The notes beneath the pieces are model-generated. The model was not told where the DNA came from. It ran no database searches and worked only from the letters and a program-made list of their open reading frames with translations. A DNA stretch of 64,000 nt from CALJFL01 sp039964455. Its GTDB lineage: Bacteria; Pseudomonadota; Gammaproteobacteria; Pseudomonadales; Halieaceae. The position numbers and the translations under genes are program-made. The stretch lies in NCBI GenBank assembly GCA_039964455.1, contig JBDVXK010000021.1:124001-188000 (forward strand). Reading direction: 5' to 3'. Of this stretch, positions 16,548 through 24,155 are shown one piece after another (position 1 is the first letter of the stretch; the number at the start of each line of letters is the position of its first letter).

Positions 16548-17129
16548 ATGCCTACCACTGCCGAGCGAATGCTGGTGATCGCCACCGAGCAATTCGCCGA
16601 AAAAGGCTACGCCGGTGCCTCCATGCGTGATATCGCATCGGTGGCAGGTACTACTCAGGCCGCCATATATCACCACTACCCCAACAAGCAGGCACTGTAT
16701 GACGCCGTGCTGGACAGACACTTTGCCGCAGCGATTCCAGCCGTTCTGTCGGGTTTGTCGGAGATACCCGATCCAGAAAACAGGCTGCGGGAATTAGTGC
16801 AGAGAATCATGACATTCGCCGATGCGGATGCTCAATTCAGGCAGCTGTATTTGCGAGAACTGCTAGAGGGCAACACAGAACGACTGGCGACACTGGCAAA
16901 TAATATCTATGGCGCGATGCAGGACAGCATTGCGAGCCTGGCGAAGGACCTGAACGACGGGGCTGACGTGCATTTGCTGCTTTTCTCCATCATTGGATTG
17001 ATCTGTCACCACCTGGAAGCACGTGAGCTTGCCATGCTGGTGCCAGGCAACCCGCCGGACAATTGCGAGCTGGCAACATTGTCAGAACACATTTCCCAAC
17101 TTCTTCTCGGTGGTATCAAAGGACTATGA
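16548..17129 (+). CDS. TetR-family transcriptional regulator of RND operon
   Basis: A 193-residue TetR repressor. The N-terminal helix-turn-helix is clear: ATEQFAEKGYAGASMRDIA, then VAGTTQAAIYHHYPNKQALY with the recognition helix. The C-terminal part is a ligand-binding helical domain. The stop overlaps the start of the adaptor gene by four bases (ATGA), so it leads the operon tetR-adaptor-pump. It most likely represses its own operon until a pump substrate binds. A palindrome at 16521-16536 is a plausible operator. Confidence 0.92.
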   Translation: MPTTAERMLVIATEQFAEKGYAGASMRDIASVAGTTQAAIYHHYPNKQALYDAVLDRHFAAAIPAVLSGLSEIPDPENRLRELVQRIMTFADADAQFRQLYLRELLEGNTERLATLANNIYGAMQDSIASLAKDLNDGADVHLLLFSIIGLICHHLEARELAMLVPGNPPDNCELATLSEHISQLLLGGIKGL

Positions 17130-18214
17130 GCAGCCCTGCTAAAGCAATCGCCCTCGCCTGTTTACTGACTCAGCTGGCTGCCTGTGACTCAGCCACTGAC
17201 AGCGACAATGAGGCACAGGCAGAAGTCGCAGTACGCGTCACGGCGCAGCTACCTGACTCCCGCGATATCGATTATGTCCTGTCTGCGCTTGGCAGCATCG
17301 AGAGCATCAGCAGTCCTACGCTTTCTGCGGAGACGGCCGGGCGTATTACCGAAGTATTAGTTGACGTGGGAATGACGGTTCAGCCAGGACAGCTCTTGGC
17401 TCAAATAGATGACACCTTGCACAAGATTCAGGCGGAGGAAGCCGAAGCAGAACTCCAACGCCTGGCCGTCATGGTGGAAAACCAGAGCAGCGAAGTGCAA
17501 CGCCTGCAGCGCTTGGCCAGCTCCCAATCGGTGTCCAAAGATCAACTGGAAGATCAGCAGGACCAGCTGCGCATGATGACTGCGCAGAAACTTGTTGCTA
17601 AAAAACGCTGGGAGCACGCTGAACAATTAACCATGATGACCGCCGTACGTGCACCGCATGCAGGTTCTATTGCGCAGCGCCATATTTCTCTGGGTGACTA
17701 TGTCTCTCCCGGACAGCCGCTTTTCGATCTGGTCGCCACTGAGAGATTGCGTGCGAGGCTGGCCTTCCCCGAGCAAGATGCGTCGTCCATTACCAGGGGC
17801 CTTAAAGTTCAGTTGCGCAGCCCCGCCGTACCGGGAGAGGCCGCCATCGGCACCGTCTCGCAAGTAAATCCGCGGGTTCAGGTCGCCAATCGCTCCGTTG
17901 AAATTCTTGTAGAGTTCGATAATCCGGGTGGTTGGTATCCAGGTGGCAGCGTCGATGCCGAACTGATTGTATCGAGTCGCGTCAACGCGATTACAGTGCC
18001 CAGAATGGCCGTGGTCATGCGGGACAACAAGGAGATTGTCTTCGTTGCTGGCAAAGATGACAGAGCAGTAGCGCGACCGGTCACACTTGGATGGCAGGAA
18101 CCAGGCTGGATAGAAATAACCAGTGGCCTGCTGCCCTCAGATCGAATCATCATCGAAGGCGCCGCCATGATAAAAGATGGTAGTGCAGTAAGCCTGAGCG
18201 ACACAATCGAATGA
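17126..18214 (+). CDS. RND efflux periplasmic adaptor (membrane-fusion protein)
   Basis: A 362-residue lipoprotein adaptor that would link the RND pump to an outer-membrane channel. The signal peptide ends in a lipobox LAAC, so the mature cysteine is lipidated. The barrel/lipoyl parts are seen in LSAETAGRITEVLVDVGMTVQPGQLLAQID and the matching VRAPHAGSIAQRHISLGDYVSPGQPL, with a helical hairpin between them (about residues 95-165). The start ATG overlaps the tetR stop and follows AAAGG. The next gene overlaps by four bases. No TolC-type gene is nearby, so an outer-membrane partner must be shared. Confidence 0.93.
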   Translation: MSSPAKAIALACLLTQLAACDSATDSDNEAQAEVAVRVTAQLPDSRDIDYVLSALGSIESISSPTLSAETAGRITEVLVDVGMTVQPGQLLAQIDDTLHKIQAEEAEAELQRLAVMVENQSSEVQRLQRLASSQSVSKDQLEDQQDQLRMMTAQKLVAKKRWEHAEQLTMMTAVRAPHAGSIAQRHISLGDYVSPGQPLFDLVATERLRARLAFPEQDASSITRGLKVQLRSPAVPGEAAIGTVSQVNPRVQVANRSVEILVEFDNPGGWYPGGSVDAELIVSSRVNAITVPRMAVVMRDNKEIVFVAGKDDRAVARPVTLGWQEPGWIEITSGLLPSDRIIIEGAAMIKDGSAVSLSDTIE

Positions 18215-21200
18215 ACTTCGCCAGTATATTCGTCAGGCACAGGGTCATGGCCTACATGCTTAATGCCGCTATCATTTTGTTCGGAGCCATAGCCGCGCAG
18301 GGAATAGGTACGGACAGAATGCCCAGCTTCGATCCTCCGGCACTGGCCATCACCACGACCTATCCCGGGGCCAGCCCAGAGGTAATGGACAGCAGTGTGA
18401 CCAGCGTGATCGAGTCGGCGGTGAATACTGTCTCAGGAATAGACACGATTGAATCGGTATCCGGTCCAAGTAACTCCAGGATTTTTGTACGCTTCCTCAC
18501 CCACAAAAGCTCGGACGTCGCCTTCAACGAAACGCAAAGTAAGGTTAACCAGATACTCAACGACCTTCCTCGAGAATCCGAGCGACCCGTTATTGTAAAA
18601 CTGGATCCCAACGAATCCCCCGTCATACGCCTGTTCATTACTGGAGACCGCAGCTTGAGCGAACTCAGCCAGCTTGCGACAGAAAAAGTAATGAAGTCTC
18701 TGGAATCAATCAGCGGCGTGGGTGAAGTGGTCGTTGGCGGCGGCCGTGAACGCAAAATCCGTGTCGATCTGGACCTGGATAGGCTATCTGCGTTGGGACT
18801 GACAGCACAAGATGTCATCAACGCCTTCAGCCGAGAGCACGTGCAGCTGCCCGGCGGTTACCTGGTGGGCAACCAACTGGAGAAGCTGCTCTATCTTGAC
18901 CTGGAGTATCACAGCATTGAAGAGCTGGGTGAGCTTGTGGTGGTTTCCAGGGACCAGGTACCGGTAAAACTCAGGCACATCGCCGAACTTACCGACGGGC
19001 TGGCAGACAAGCGGGCCCTGGCAAGGCTGAACGGTCGCGAAGGCGTTGTAGTCAGCGTGCGCAAGGTACAGGCGGCAAATACGGTAGCGATCGTCGAGGC
19101 GGTAGAAAAAAAACTTGATAGCGATATCCGCCCCGGACTACCGCACGGCGTAGAGCTACTAGTGGCCACCAATGAATCAGATATCATCAGCTCGGTTATC
19201 GCCGCCCTCAAAAGCCACCTTGTAGAGGGCACGTTGCTCGCGGCGCTTGTGGTGCTTTTCTTTCTGCTTAATGGCGCCGCCACGATGATTATCAGCACTG
19301 CCATACCAGTCTCGCTGGCCGGCGCCATTATGGTGATGTATTTTGCTGGCTTCACCATAAACACCCTCACGCTCTCGGCATTGTTGTTACTGATAGGGGT
19401 AGTCGTCGACGATGCCATCGTAGTGCTGGAGAATATTCACCGACAACACGAAGCCGGACCGGTGGACAAGGAAACCGCCGCTATACGCGGCACGCAGGAA
19501 GTAATCCTGCCGGTGATGGCTGCTTCGCTCACTCTGCTATGCATATTTGGCACGGTCATTTTCATGGAGGGAATGGTTGGTATATTCATGCGCTCCTTTG
19601 CGGTGGTCGTCGCCGTGGGTGTCACTGTTTCAATATTGGTGTCCCTGACGCTGACACCGGCTCTGTGCGCGCGTTTTCTCAAACCCTACGCGCCGCCCAG
19701 TAACATCATCTCTTCATCTATCGAAGCGGGGCACCGCTGGGTTGAACGGGGCTACGCCAGGTTACTGACCTTCTGCTTGAAACACAGAGCGATGATCATG
19801 CTAATCAGCCTTGCCATCGTGGCCTCCTCCGGTTGGTTCATGAGCCAACTGGGCGCCGAATTTTTCCCGGAAGACGACGAGTCCCGCTTCCAGGTTCAGC
19901 TGGAAACACCACTGGGCTCATCGATTGACTACATGACTCAAAAACTGGACGAGGTAGAAGCGGTCATCGCCGGGCAGGAAGAAGTCATAAACTACCTCTC
20001 GGTCGTGGGAAGGCGCGGTAGCGAAGACGTCAACGAGGCGATGGTATACGTATTGTTAAAACGCAAGAACGAACGTCAAGCCTCCCAGAAGGAGATCATG
20101 ACAATCGTGCGTGATAACCTCAATACGGTTGCCGGCGTAGAAGTCTTCGTCAACCCGTTCCCCATTTTTGCCGCGATGTCTTCGTCGCCTTTCGAAGCGA
20201 GCATTACTGGACCGGAACTCGAGGTAGTGGCGGGCCAGGCCCAGCGCATGGATACCCTGCTGAAGCAAAAGAAGGGCATGGGTGATCTGCGCCTTGGACT
20301 GGAACTCTCACGCCCGCAACTGGTTTTTGAGATCGACCGCGCCAGAGCTAGGGCGATGGGCATCAGCACCCAACAAATAGGCGATACCATCAGGGTGCTG
20401 GCAGGTGGCGCGGATATCGCCAAGTACAACAGCGTGCCGGGTGACGGCGATCGCCACGATATACGTATCGCGGCACAGCGTATTTCAATGCAGGATGTGC
20501 GCGATATCGAAGGTGTTTATCTCAAGGGTCCCGGAGAACAGTTAGTACCACTTGCTTCTGTAGTGCGGGTGCAAGAATCCACCGGACCGGCGATCATCGA
20601 GCGCAGGAATCTGCAATACAGTGCTGGCTTCGAATCCACGCCCGAGGTTGCGCTGGACGAAGCTGTACGCATCTTCGAAGACCAGGGCATGAAGATACTG
20701 CCGCCAGGATATGGCGTGGAATTCTCTGGCCAGGCCGGTGAGCTGGGTAAGACCGGACCCTCCATGCTCTTTGTGTTCGCAACGGGGCTAATTCTTGTCT
20801 ATATGGTACTTGCCAGCCAGTTCAACTCGTTCCTGCAACCGGCACTGATCATGCTGGCTCAACCACTGGCGATTGTCGGCGGTGTTTTCGGCCTTTGGCT
20901 TGCCGGCCATACGCTGAGTATTTTTTCAATGATTGGGCTGGTATTGCTGGTCGGTTTGGTTTCGAAGAACTCAATTCTGCTGGTTGACCTGATCAACCAA
21001 TATCGCCGCACGGGAATGAGCAGCAGCGAGGCAATTTTGCAGGCCTGCCCCAGGCGCATGCGACCTGTATTGATGACCTCCATGACCATTGTTCTTGCCA
21101 TGTTACCTGCCGCCATAGGTCTGGGGGCAGGAGGCGGCCAATACGGCCCACTGGCGGTGGCGATCATCGGCGGCGTGGTGTCCTCTACCCTGCTCACCCT

Positions 21201-21294
21201 GGTCGTCGTGCCCGTGGCCTACTCGCTATTGGACCGCTGGCTAAAAGACACCAGTACAGCGGCGGATGACACGGAAGTGCTGGTCGCCAGCTAG
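18211..21294 (+). CDS. RND efflux transporter permease (AcrB-like)
   Basis: A 1027-residue inner-membrane proton-driven pump of the hydrophobe/amphiphile efflux class. It has the duplicated 12-helix layout with two large periplasmic loops, the N-terminal motif TYPGASPEVMDSSVTSVIE, paired proton-relay aspartates in helix 4 (GVVVDDAIVVLENI) and the lysine of helix 10 (GLVSKNSILLVDL). Overlap with the adaptor (ATGA at 18211) shows tight coupling. Such pumps expel dyes, detergents, antibiotics or fatty acids; the exact range cannot be read here. Length and motifs are complete. Confidence 0.95.
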   Translation: MNFASIFVRHRVMAYMLNAAIILFGAIAAQGIGTDRMPSFDPPALAITTTYPGASPEVMDSSVTSVIESAVNTVSGIDTIESVSGPSNSRIFVRFLTHKSSDVAFNETQSKVNQILNDLPRESERPVIVKLDPNESPVIRLFITGDRSLSELSQLATEKVMKSLESISGVGEVVVGGGRERKIRVDLDLDRLSALGLTAQDVINAFSREHVQLPGGYLVGNQLEKLLYLDLEYHSIEELGELVVVSRDQVPVKLRHIAELTDGLADKRALARLNGREGVVVSVRKVQAANTVAIVEAVEKKLDSDIRPGLPHGVELLVATNESDIISSVIAALKSHLVEGTLLAALVVLFFLLNGAATMIISTAIPVSLAGAIMVMYFAGFTINTLTLSALLLLIGVVVDDAIVVLENIHRQHEAGPVDKETAAIRGTQEVILPVMAASLTLLCIFGTVIFMEGMVGIFMRSFAVVVAVGVTVSILVSLTLTPALCARFLKPYAPPSNIISSSIEAGHRWVERGYARLLTFCLKHRAMIMLISLAIVASSGWFMSQLGAEFFPEDDESRFQVQLETPLGSSIDYMTQKLDEVEAVIAGQEEVINYLSVVGRRGSEDVNEAMVYVLLKRKNERQASQKEIMTIVRDNLNTVAGVEVFVNPFPIFAAMSSSPFEASITGPELEVVAGQAQRMDTLLKQKKGMGDLRLGLELSRPQLVFEIDRARARAMGISTQQIGDTIRVLAGGADIAKYNSVPGDGDRHDIRIAAQRISMQDVRDIEGVYLKGPGEQLVPLASVVRVQESTGPAIIERRNLQYSAGFESTPEVALDEAVRIFEDQGMKILPPGYGVEFSGQAGELGKTGPSMLFVFATGLILVYMVLASQFNSFLQPALIMLAQPLAIVGGVFGLWLAGHTLSIFSMIGLVLLVGLVSKNSILLVDLINQYRRTGMSSSEAILQACPRRMRPVLMTSMTIVLAMLPAAIGLGAGGGQYGPLAVAIIGGVVSSTLLTLVVVPVAYSLLDRWLKDTSTAADDTEVLVAS

Positions 21295-21303
21295 TCCTTG
21301 ATC

Positions 21304-21341
21304 TACACTCTTCCTCCCGATTTTACTGAAATAGGAGTGTA
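21304..21341 (+). promoter_or_regulatory. Inverted repeat overlapping the ribosome site of the VOC gene
   Basis: TACACTC (21304-21310) can pair with GAGTGTA (21335-21341) across a 24-base loop. The right arm overlaps the ribosome-binding sequence AGGAG of the next gene. The hairpin is short; it could weaken translation start or simply be chance. Confidence 0.35.
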
Positions 21342-21345
21342 AAGA

Positions 21346-21726
21346 ATGTTTAGTCACATTATGGTCGGCACCAACGATATGGACGCCTCCAAGGCATTTT
21401 ACGACGCAATACTGGGCGCTCTGGGCTATGAGCCCGGCACCATTGATGACAAGGGGCGCTGCTTTTACTTCACCGAAACCGGCATATTCTCCATTTCGAT
21501 TCCCATCGATGGCCAGCCTGCAACTGCAGGTAACGGCAGTACGGTAGGCTTTGCTGTGGATTCACCAGCAGCGGCCGACGCCTGGCATGCCGCCGGTGTA
21601 GCTAATGGCGGCACCACGCTTGAAGATCCTCCTGGCATCAGAGAAGGTGGCTTGGGCCAGCTTTACCTGGCTTACTTGCGTGACCCTTCAGGGAACAAAG
21701 TCTGTGCCCTTCACCGAGTGGGCTAG
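21346..21726 (+). CDS. VOC family protein (glyoxalase-like)
   Basis: A 126-residue single-domain vicinal-oxygen-chelate protein: MFSHIMVGTNDMDASKAFYDAILGALGYEPG at the start, a middle strand GSTVGFAVDSPAAADAWHAAGVANGG and the closing YLRDPSGNKVCALHRV. This is the common form annotated as glyoxalase/bleomycin resistance protein; many such proteins have no tested function. AGGAG lies upstream of the ATG, partly in a short inverted repeat. It follows the RND pump gene by 51 bp, perhaps by read-through, and converges on the GST gene. Confidence 0.88.
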   Translation: MFSHIMVGTNDMDASKAFYDAILGALGYEPGTIDDKGRCFYFTETGIFSISIPIDGQPATAGNGSTVGFAVDSPAAADAWHAAGVANGGTTLEDPPGIREGGLGQLYLAYLRDPSGNKVCALHRVG

Positions 21727-21748
21727 CCAGCACTCATCGGTCTAATGA

Positions 21749-22390
21749 CTAGCCGGGCCGGGTAGCCTCCGGGCCGGCAATTTCCATCGCTTTCTGGTAA
21801 GCCGGCCTGGCAGTCACTCGTTCAACATAGGCCTTGGTATTTGGCATGCTGTCGTCGATGACACGCGCACCCAACCCTGTCAGTGAAGTCAGGTTAAATA
21901 CAGACATAATGTCCGCGCAGCTGAACTCGCTGCCCGCCAGATAATCCGCCTTACCCAATCTCGTTTCAATCGCTTCATAGAGGCCAGCCTCACGGCGTAA
22001 TGTCGTCGTCATCATCAGATTGTCAACATCGGGATCACCACCGGCTGTTTGATAAGCCATTTTGATGAAAATCGGAGTTTGCAGGTTATTGTTGAACTGC
22101 ATCCAATACAGGTAATGCGGGTACTCCGGAGAATCCACAGGAACTGACAACTTACCCTCGCCATAGCGCTGTGAGATGTACTCAACGATAGCCGTAGATT
22201 CCGCCATCACCAGTTCCCCATCGGTAATTATCGGCGCGGTTCCCGAGGGATGCAGTGCACGATACTCGGGAGGAGCCAGAAAGTCCTCACCGCGGTCGTA
22301 CCATTTCAGCTCATAGGGTAACTGCAGTTCCTCCATAAGCCAGACCACTCGGTCCGACTGCGACACGCCTAGATGATGAATCGTGATCAT
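21749..22390 (-). CDS. Glutathione S-transferase family protein
   Basis: A 213-residue GST. The N-terminal thioredoxin-like part has MITIHHLGVSQSDRVVWLMEEL with the likely glutathione-activating serine, the cis-proline region SGTAPIITDGELVMAES, and the helix TAIVEYISQRYG. The C-terminal helical part carries the N-capping box aspartate in SCADIMSVF. It would conjugate glutathione to electrophiles or bind ligands in the cytoplasm. AGGA is seven bases before the ATG. It is near an RND pump and a VOC protein, which fits a detoxification neighbourhood but is not proof of shared function. Confidence 0.9.
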   Translation of the reverse strand: MITIHHLGVSQSDRVVWLMEELQLPYELKWYDRGEDFLAPPEYRALHPSGTAPIITDGELVMAESTAIVEYISQRYGEGKLSVPVDSPEYPHYLYWMQFNNNLQTPIFIKMAYQTAGGDPDVDNLMMTTTLRREAGLYEAIETRLGKADYLAGSEFSCADIMSVFNLTSLTGLGARVIDDSMPNTKAYVERVTARPAYQKAMEIAGPEATRPG

Positions 22391-22490
22391 ATGTAATCCT
22401 GTTCGAGTTTTGTGAAGTGATTAGAAAACTGAAGGAAGGACAAGCAATGCCTGCCCAATTCTCGAATACGCTGACGATAAAACCGGGTAA

Positions 22491-22832
22491 CTACTTCTTC
22501 TTTTTGTTTTTATCTTTGTCTTTGCTCTTATTTTTCTTGTCATCTTTGTCGTCATCGTCAATCGAATCTCGAATCCGATCTTCCCAGGAGTCACCCCCCT
22601 TACTGCCATTACCCGGGTTCTCCCTCTGCTTCTGGGCGGCATTGTCACGCCCGTGCTCACCGGGGTTATCAGGACGCCCTTGTCCCTTGCCGCTTTGCTT
22701 ATCACCATCTATCGAACCGCGAATTTCATCGCGAATCGCATCTTCGATGGATGAGTTCTTATTCTTGTTCTGGGCGTGAAGCGGTGCTGACATGACAAGG
22801 GCCGCACACAATACATAGATGAACTTGTTCAT
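22491..22832 (-). CDS. Secreted, highly charged low-complexity protein
   Basis: A 113-residue protein with a clear signal peptide (cleavage expected after APLHA) and an extremely polar mature part. Two related acidic motifs are visible, SSIEDAIRDEIRGSID and DSWEDRIRDSIDDDD, separated by a glycine/asparagine/lysine-rich linker (QGRPDNPGEHGRDN). The tail is a run of lysine-aspartate repeats ending in KKKK. AGGAGA precedes the ATG, supporting coding on this strand. I do not know the family; composition suggests a disordered periplasmic or surface protein that binds ions or polyanions. Confidence 0.72.
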   Translation of the reverse strand: MNKFIYVLCAALVMSAPLHAQNKNKNSSIEDAIRDEIRGSIDGDKQSGKGQGRPDNPGEHGRDNAAQKQRENPGNGSKGGDSWEDRIRDSIDDDDKDDKKNKSKDKDKNKKKK

Positions 22833-22996
22833 AACTAATTCTCCTGGTAACCAGAGTTCTCACGACGCCTTACACTACAACGTCACCGCAACTAATGCAC
22901 CCCATTGGACACTGCTTTTCATACGGTGTTCCGAGGTAACAGGCTGGTCATAGAGCGGCCCGCCAAAACACGCAAGACCCCGGCCAGACGATGATC

Positions 22997-23002
22997 TATA
23001 AT
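22997..23002 (+). promoter_or_regulatory. -10 element upstream of the FecR-OmpA-CHASE2 genes
   Basis: A perfect TATAAT lies 35 bp before the FecR start. No strong -35 box is visible at 17 bp (AAGACC), so this would be a weak or activator-dependent promoter for the three-gene unit. Confidence 0.4.
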
Positions 23003-23036
23003 TGTCTACAACATCATGTGACCAAGCGAGTGAGCC

Positions 23037-23489
23037 ATGCGACCTGCCACCCTGATTATCTCCCTGCTCCTGGCCCTGTCTACCACGGCGTTTGCGGACG
23101 GTGAAGCCGGCACTATAAAGATTAGCCGCGGCGATGCCGCCATAGAGCGCAATGGCAGCACACTGCCGGCCTCCGTTGGTAGCGCTGTACTGGTCAGTGA
23201 CCAGATTGTTACCGGCGAAGACGGCGCTGTTGGCATTACCTTGCGCGACAATACCAGGCTGACTGCGGGTCCCAACACCACGCTGGACCTGAATACCTTC
23301 AGCTTCGACACCACCACTCACGCCGGGGCAGTCGACGCATCGGTAACACGCGGCTCACTGTCAGTAATCTCTGGAAAAATCGCCAAGGCCAGCCCTAATG
23401 CTGTTCGCTTCAACACCCCAACAGTCACCCTGGGTGTAAGAGGTACCGAATTCATTATCGAAGTGGACGAACAGGAAGGGAGCGAATAA
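23037..23489 (+). CDS. Periplasmic FecR-domain protein
   Basis: A 150-residue exported protein with a signal peptide ending near STTAFA. The rest is one FecR domain: an opening strand IKISRGDAAIERNG, the segment GSAVLVSDQIVTGEDGAVGITLRDNTRL and the closing TPTVTLGVRGTEFIIEV. Here FecR is not linked to an iron sigma system; it stands in front of an OmpA-like gene and a CHASE2 receptor, a gene order known from CHASE2 signalling proteins. It probably senses or relays a periplasmic or peptidoglycan signal to the CHASE2 domain. The OmpA gene starts four bp after its stop. Confidence 0.88.
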   Translation: MRPATLIISLLLALSTTAFADGEAGTIKISRGDAAIERNGSTLPASVGSAVLVSDQIVTGEDGAVGITLRDNTRLTAGPNTTLDLNTFSFDTTTHAGAVDASVTRGSLSVISGKIAKASPNAVRFNTPTVTLGVRGTEFIIEVDEQEGSE

Positions 23490-23493
23490 CGCC

Positions 23494-24111
23494 ATGGAAG
23501 CACTGCTTGCCCCGCTCTTCGCCATCTACCTGATGATCGTCTATAGCGCACCGCCCGAGCCGGAGCCACCGGCAGTGACAGATACCATCGTGCTGCTCCC
23601 TGACCAGGACGGCAACGTCGGTAAAGTGATAGTCACCAGCGCCACCGGTGAACAAACACTTGATACAGCCTACGCAACCGTTGATGTGAAAGAAGGCGGC
23701 GCCTTGGACACGCGCACGGAAACACAGGACGGCGTTAACGATCGCTTCGGTGCCCTTCTCACGGCCAAGCCGCCTGAACCGCGATCCTTTATCGTTAATT
23801 TCGAGACAGGCTCCAGTGAAGAGCTGACACCCGCTTCACTGCAAACCATCACCGAGATGCAAGCGTTCCTGAGTAATCGGCCTGCCCCTGAAATCACTGT
23901 TATCGGGCACACAGACCGTGTAGGTAGCGATGAAGACAATGATGCGCTATCCAGGGCGAGGGCGGAAACTGTGCGCCGCCTGATCGAGGCCAGCGGCGTC
24001 GAGGCTTTGAAAATGGACGCAACCGGCCGCGGCGAGCGCGAGCCAGTGATCGCCACTGCGGACAAAGTATCGGAGCCACGCAACCGGCGAGTGGAAATCA
24101 ATATCCGGTGA
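23494..24111 (+). CDS. OmpA-family peptidoglycan-binding protein
   Basis: A 205-residue protein. The first 20 residues form a hydrophobic segment (LLAPLFAIYLMIVY) that could anchor it or act as a signal, followed by a proline-rich stretch. The C-terminal part, about residues 95-205, is an OmpA-like domain: the ITVIGHTDRVGSDEDNDALS motif, then ARAETVRRLIEASGV and the NRRVEINIR end, with the residues that bind diaminopimelate. It would tether the complex to the cell wall. It follows the FecR gene closely and precedes the CHASE2 receptor by 44 bp. Confidence 0.88.
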   Translation: MEALLAPLFAIYLMIVYSAPPEPEPPAVTDTIVLLPDQDGNVGKVIVTSATGEQTLDTAYATVDVKEGGALDTRTETQDGVNDRFGALLTAKPPEPRSFIVNFETGSSEELTPASLQTITEMQAFLSNRPAPEITVIGHTDRVGSDEDNDALSRARAETVRRLIEASGVEALKMDATGRGEREPVIATADKVSEPRNRRVEINIR

Positions 24112-24155
24112 TAGCGCTGCGCCAATACACAGTGTACTCAACAGGTTAGCAAGCA

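Noticed and set aside
22417..22779. Plus-strand leucine/serine-rich 120-codon frame.
   Set aside because: It mirrors the lysine/aspartate-rich protein on the other strand, which has a signal peptide and a ribosome site.
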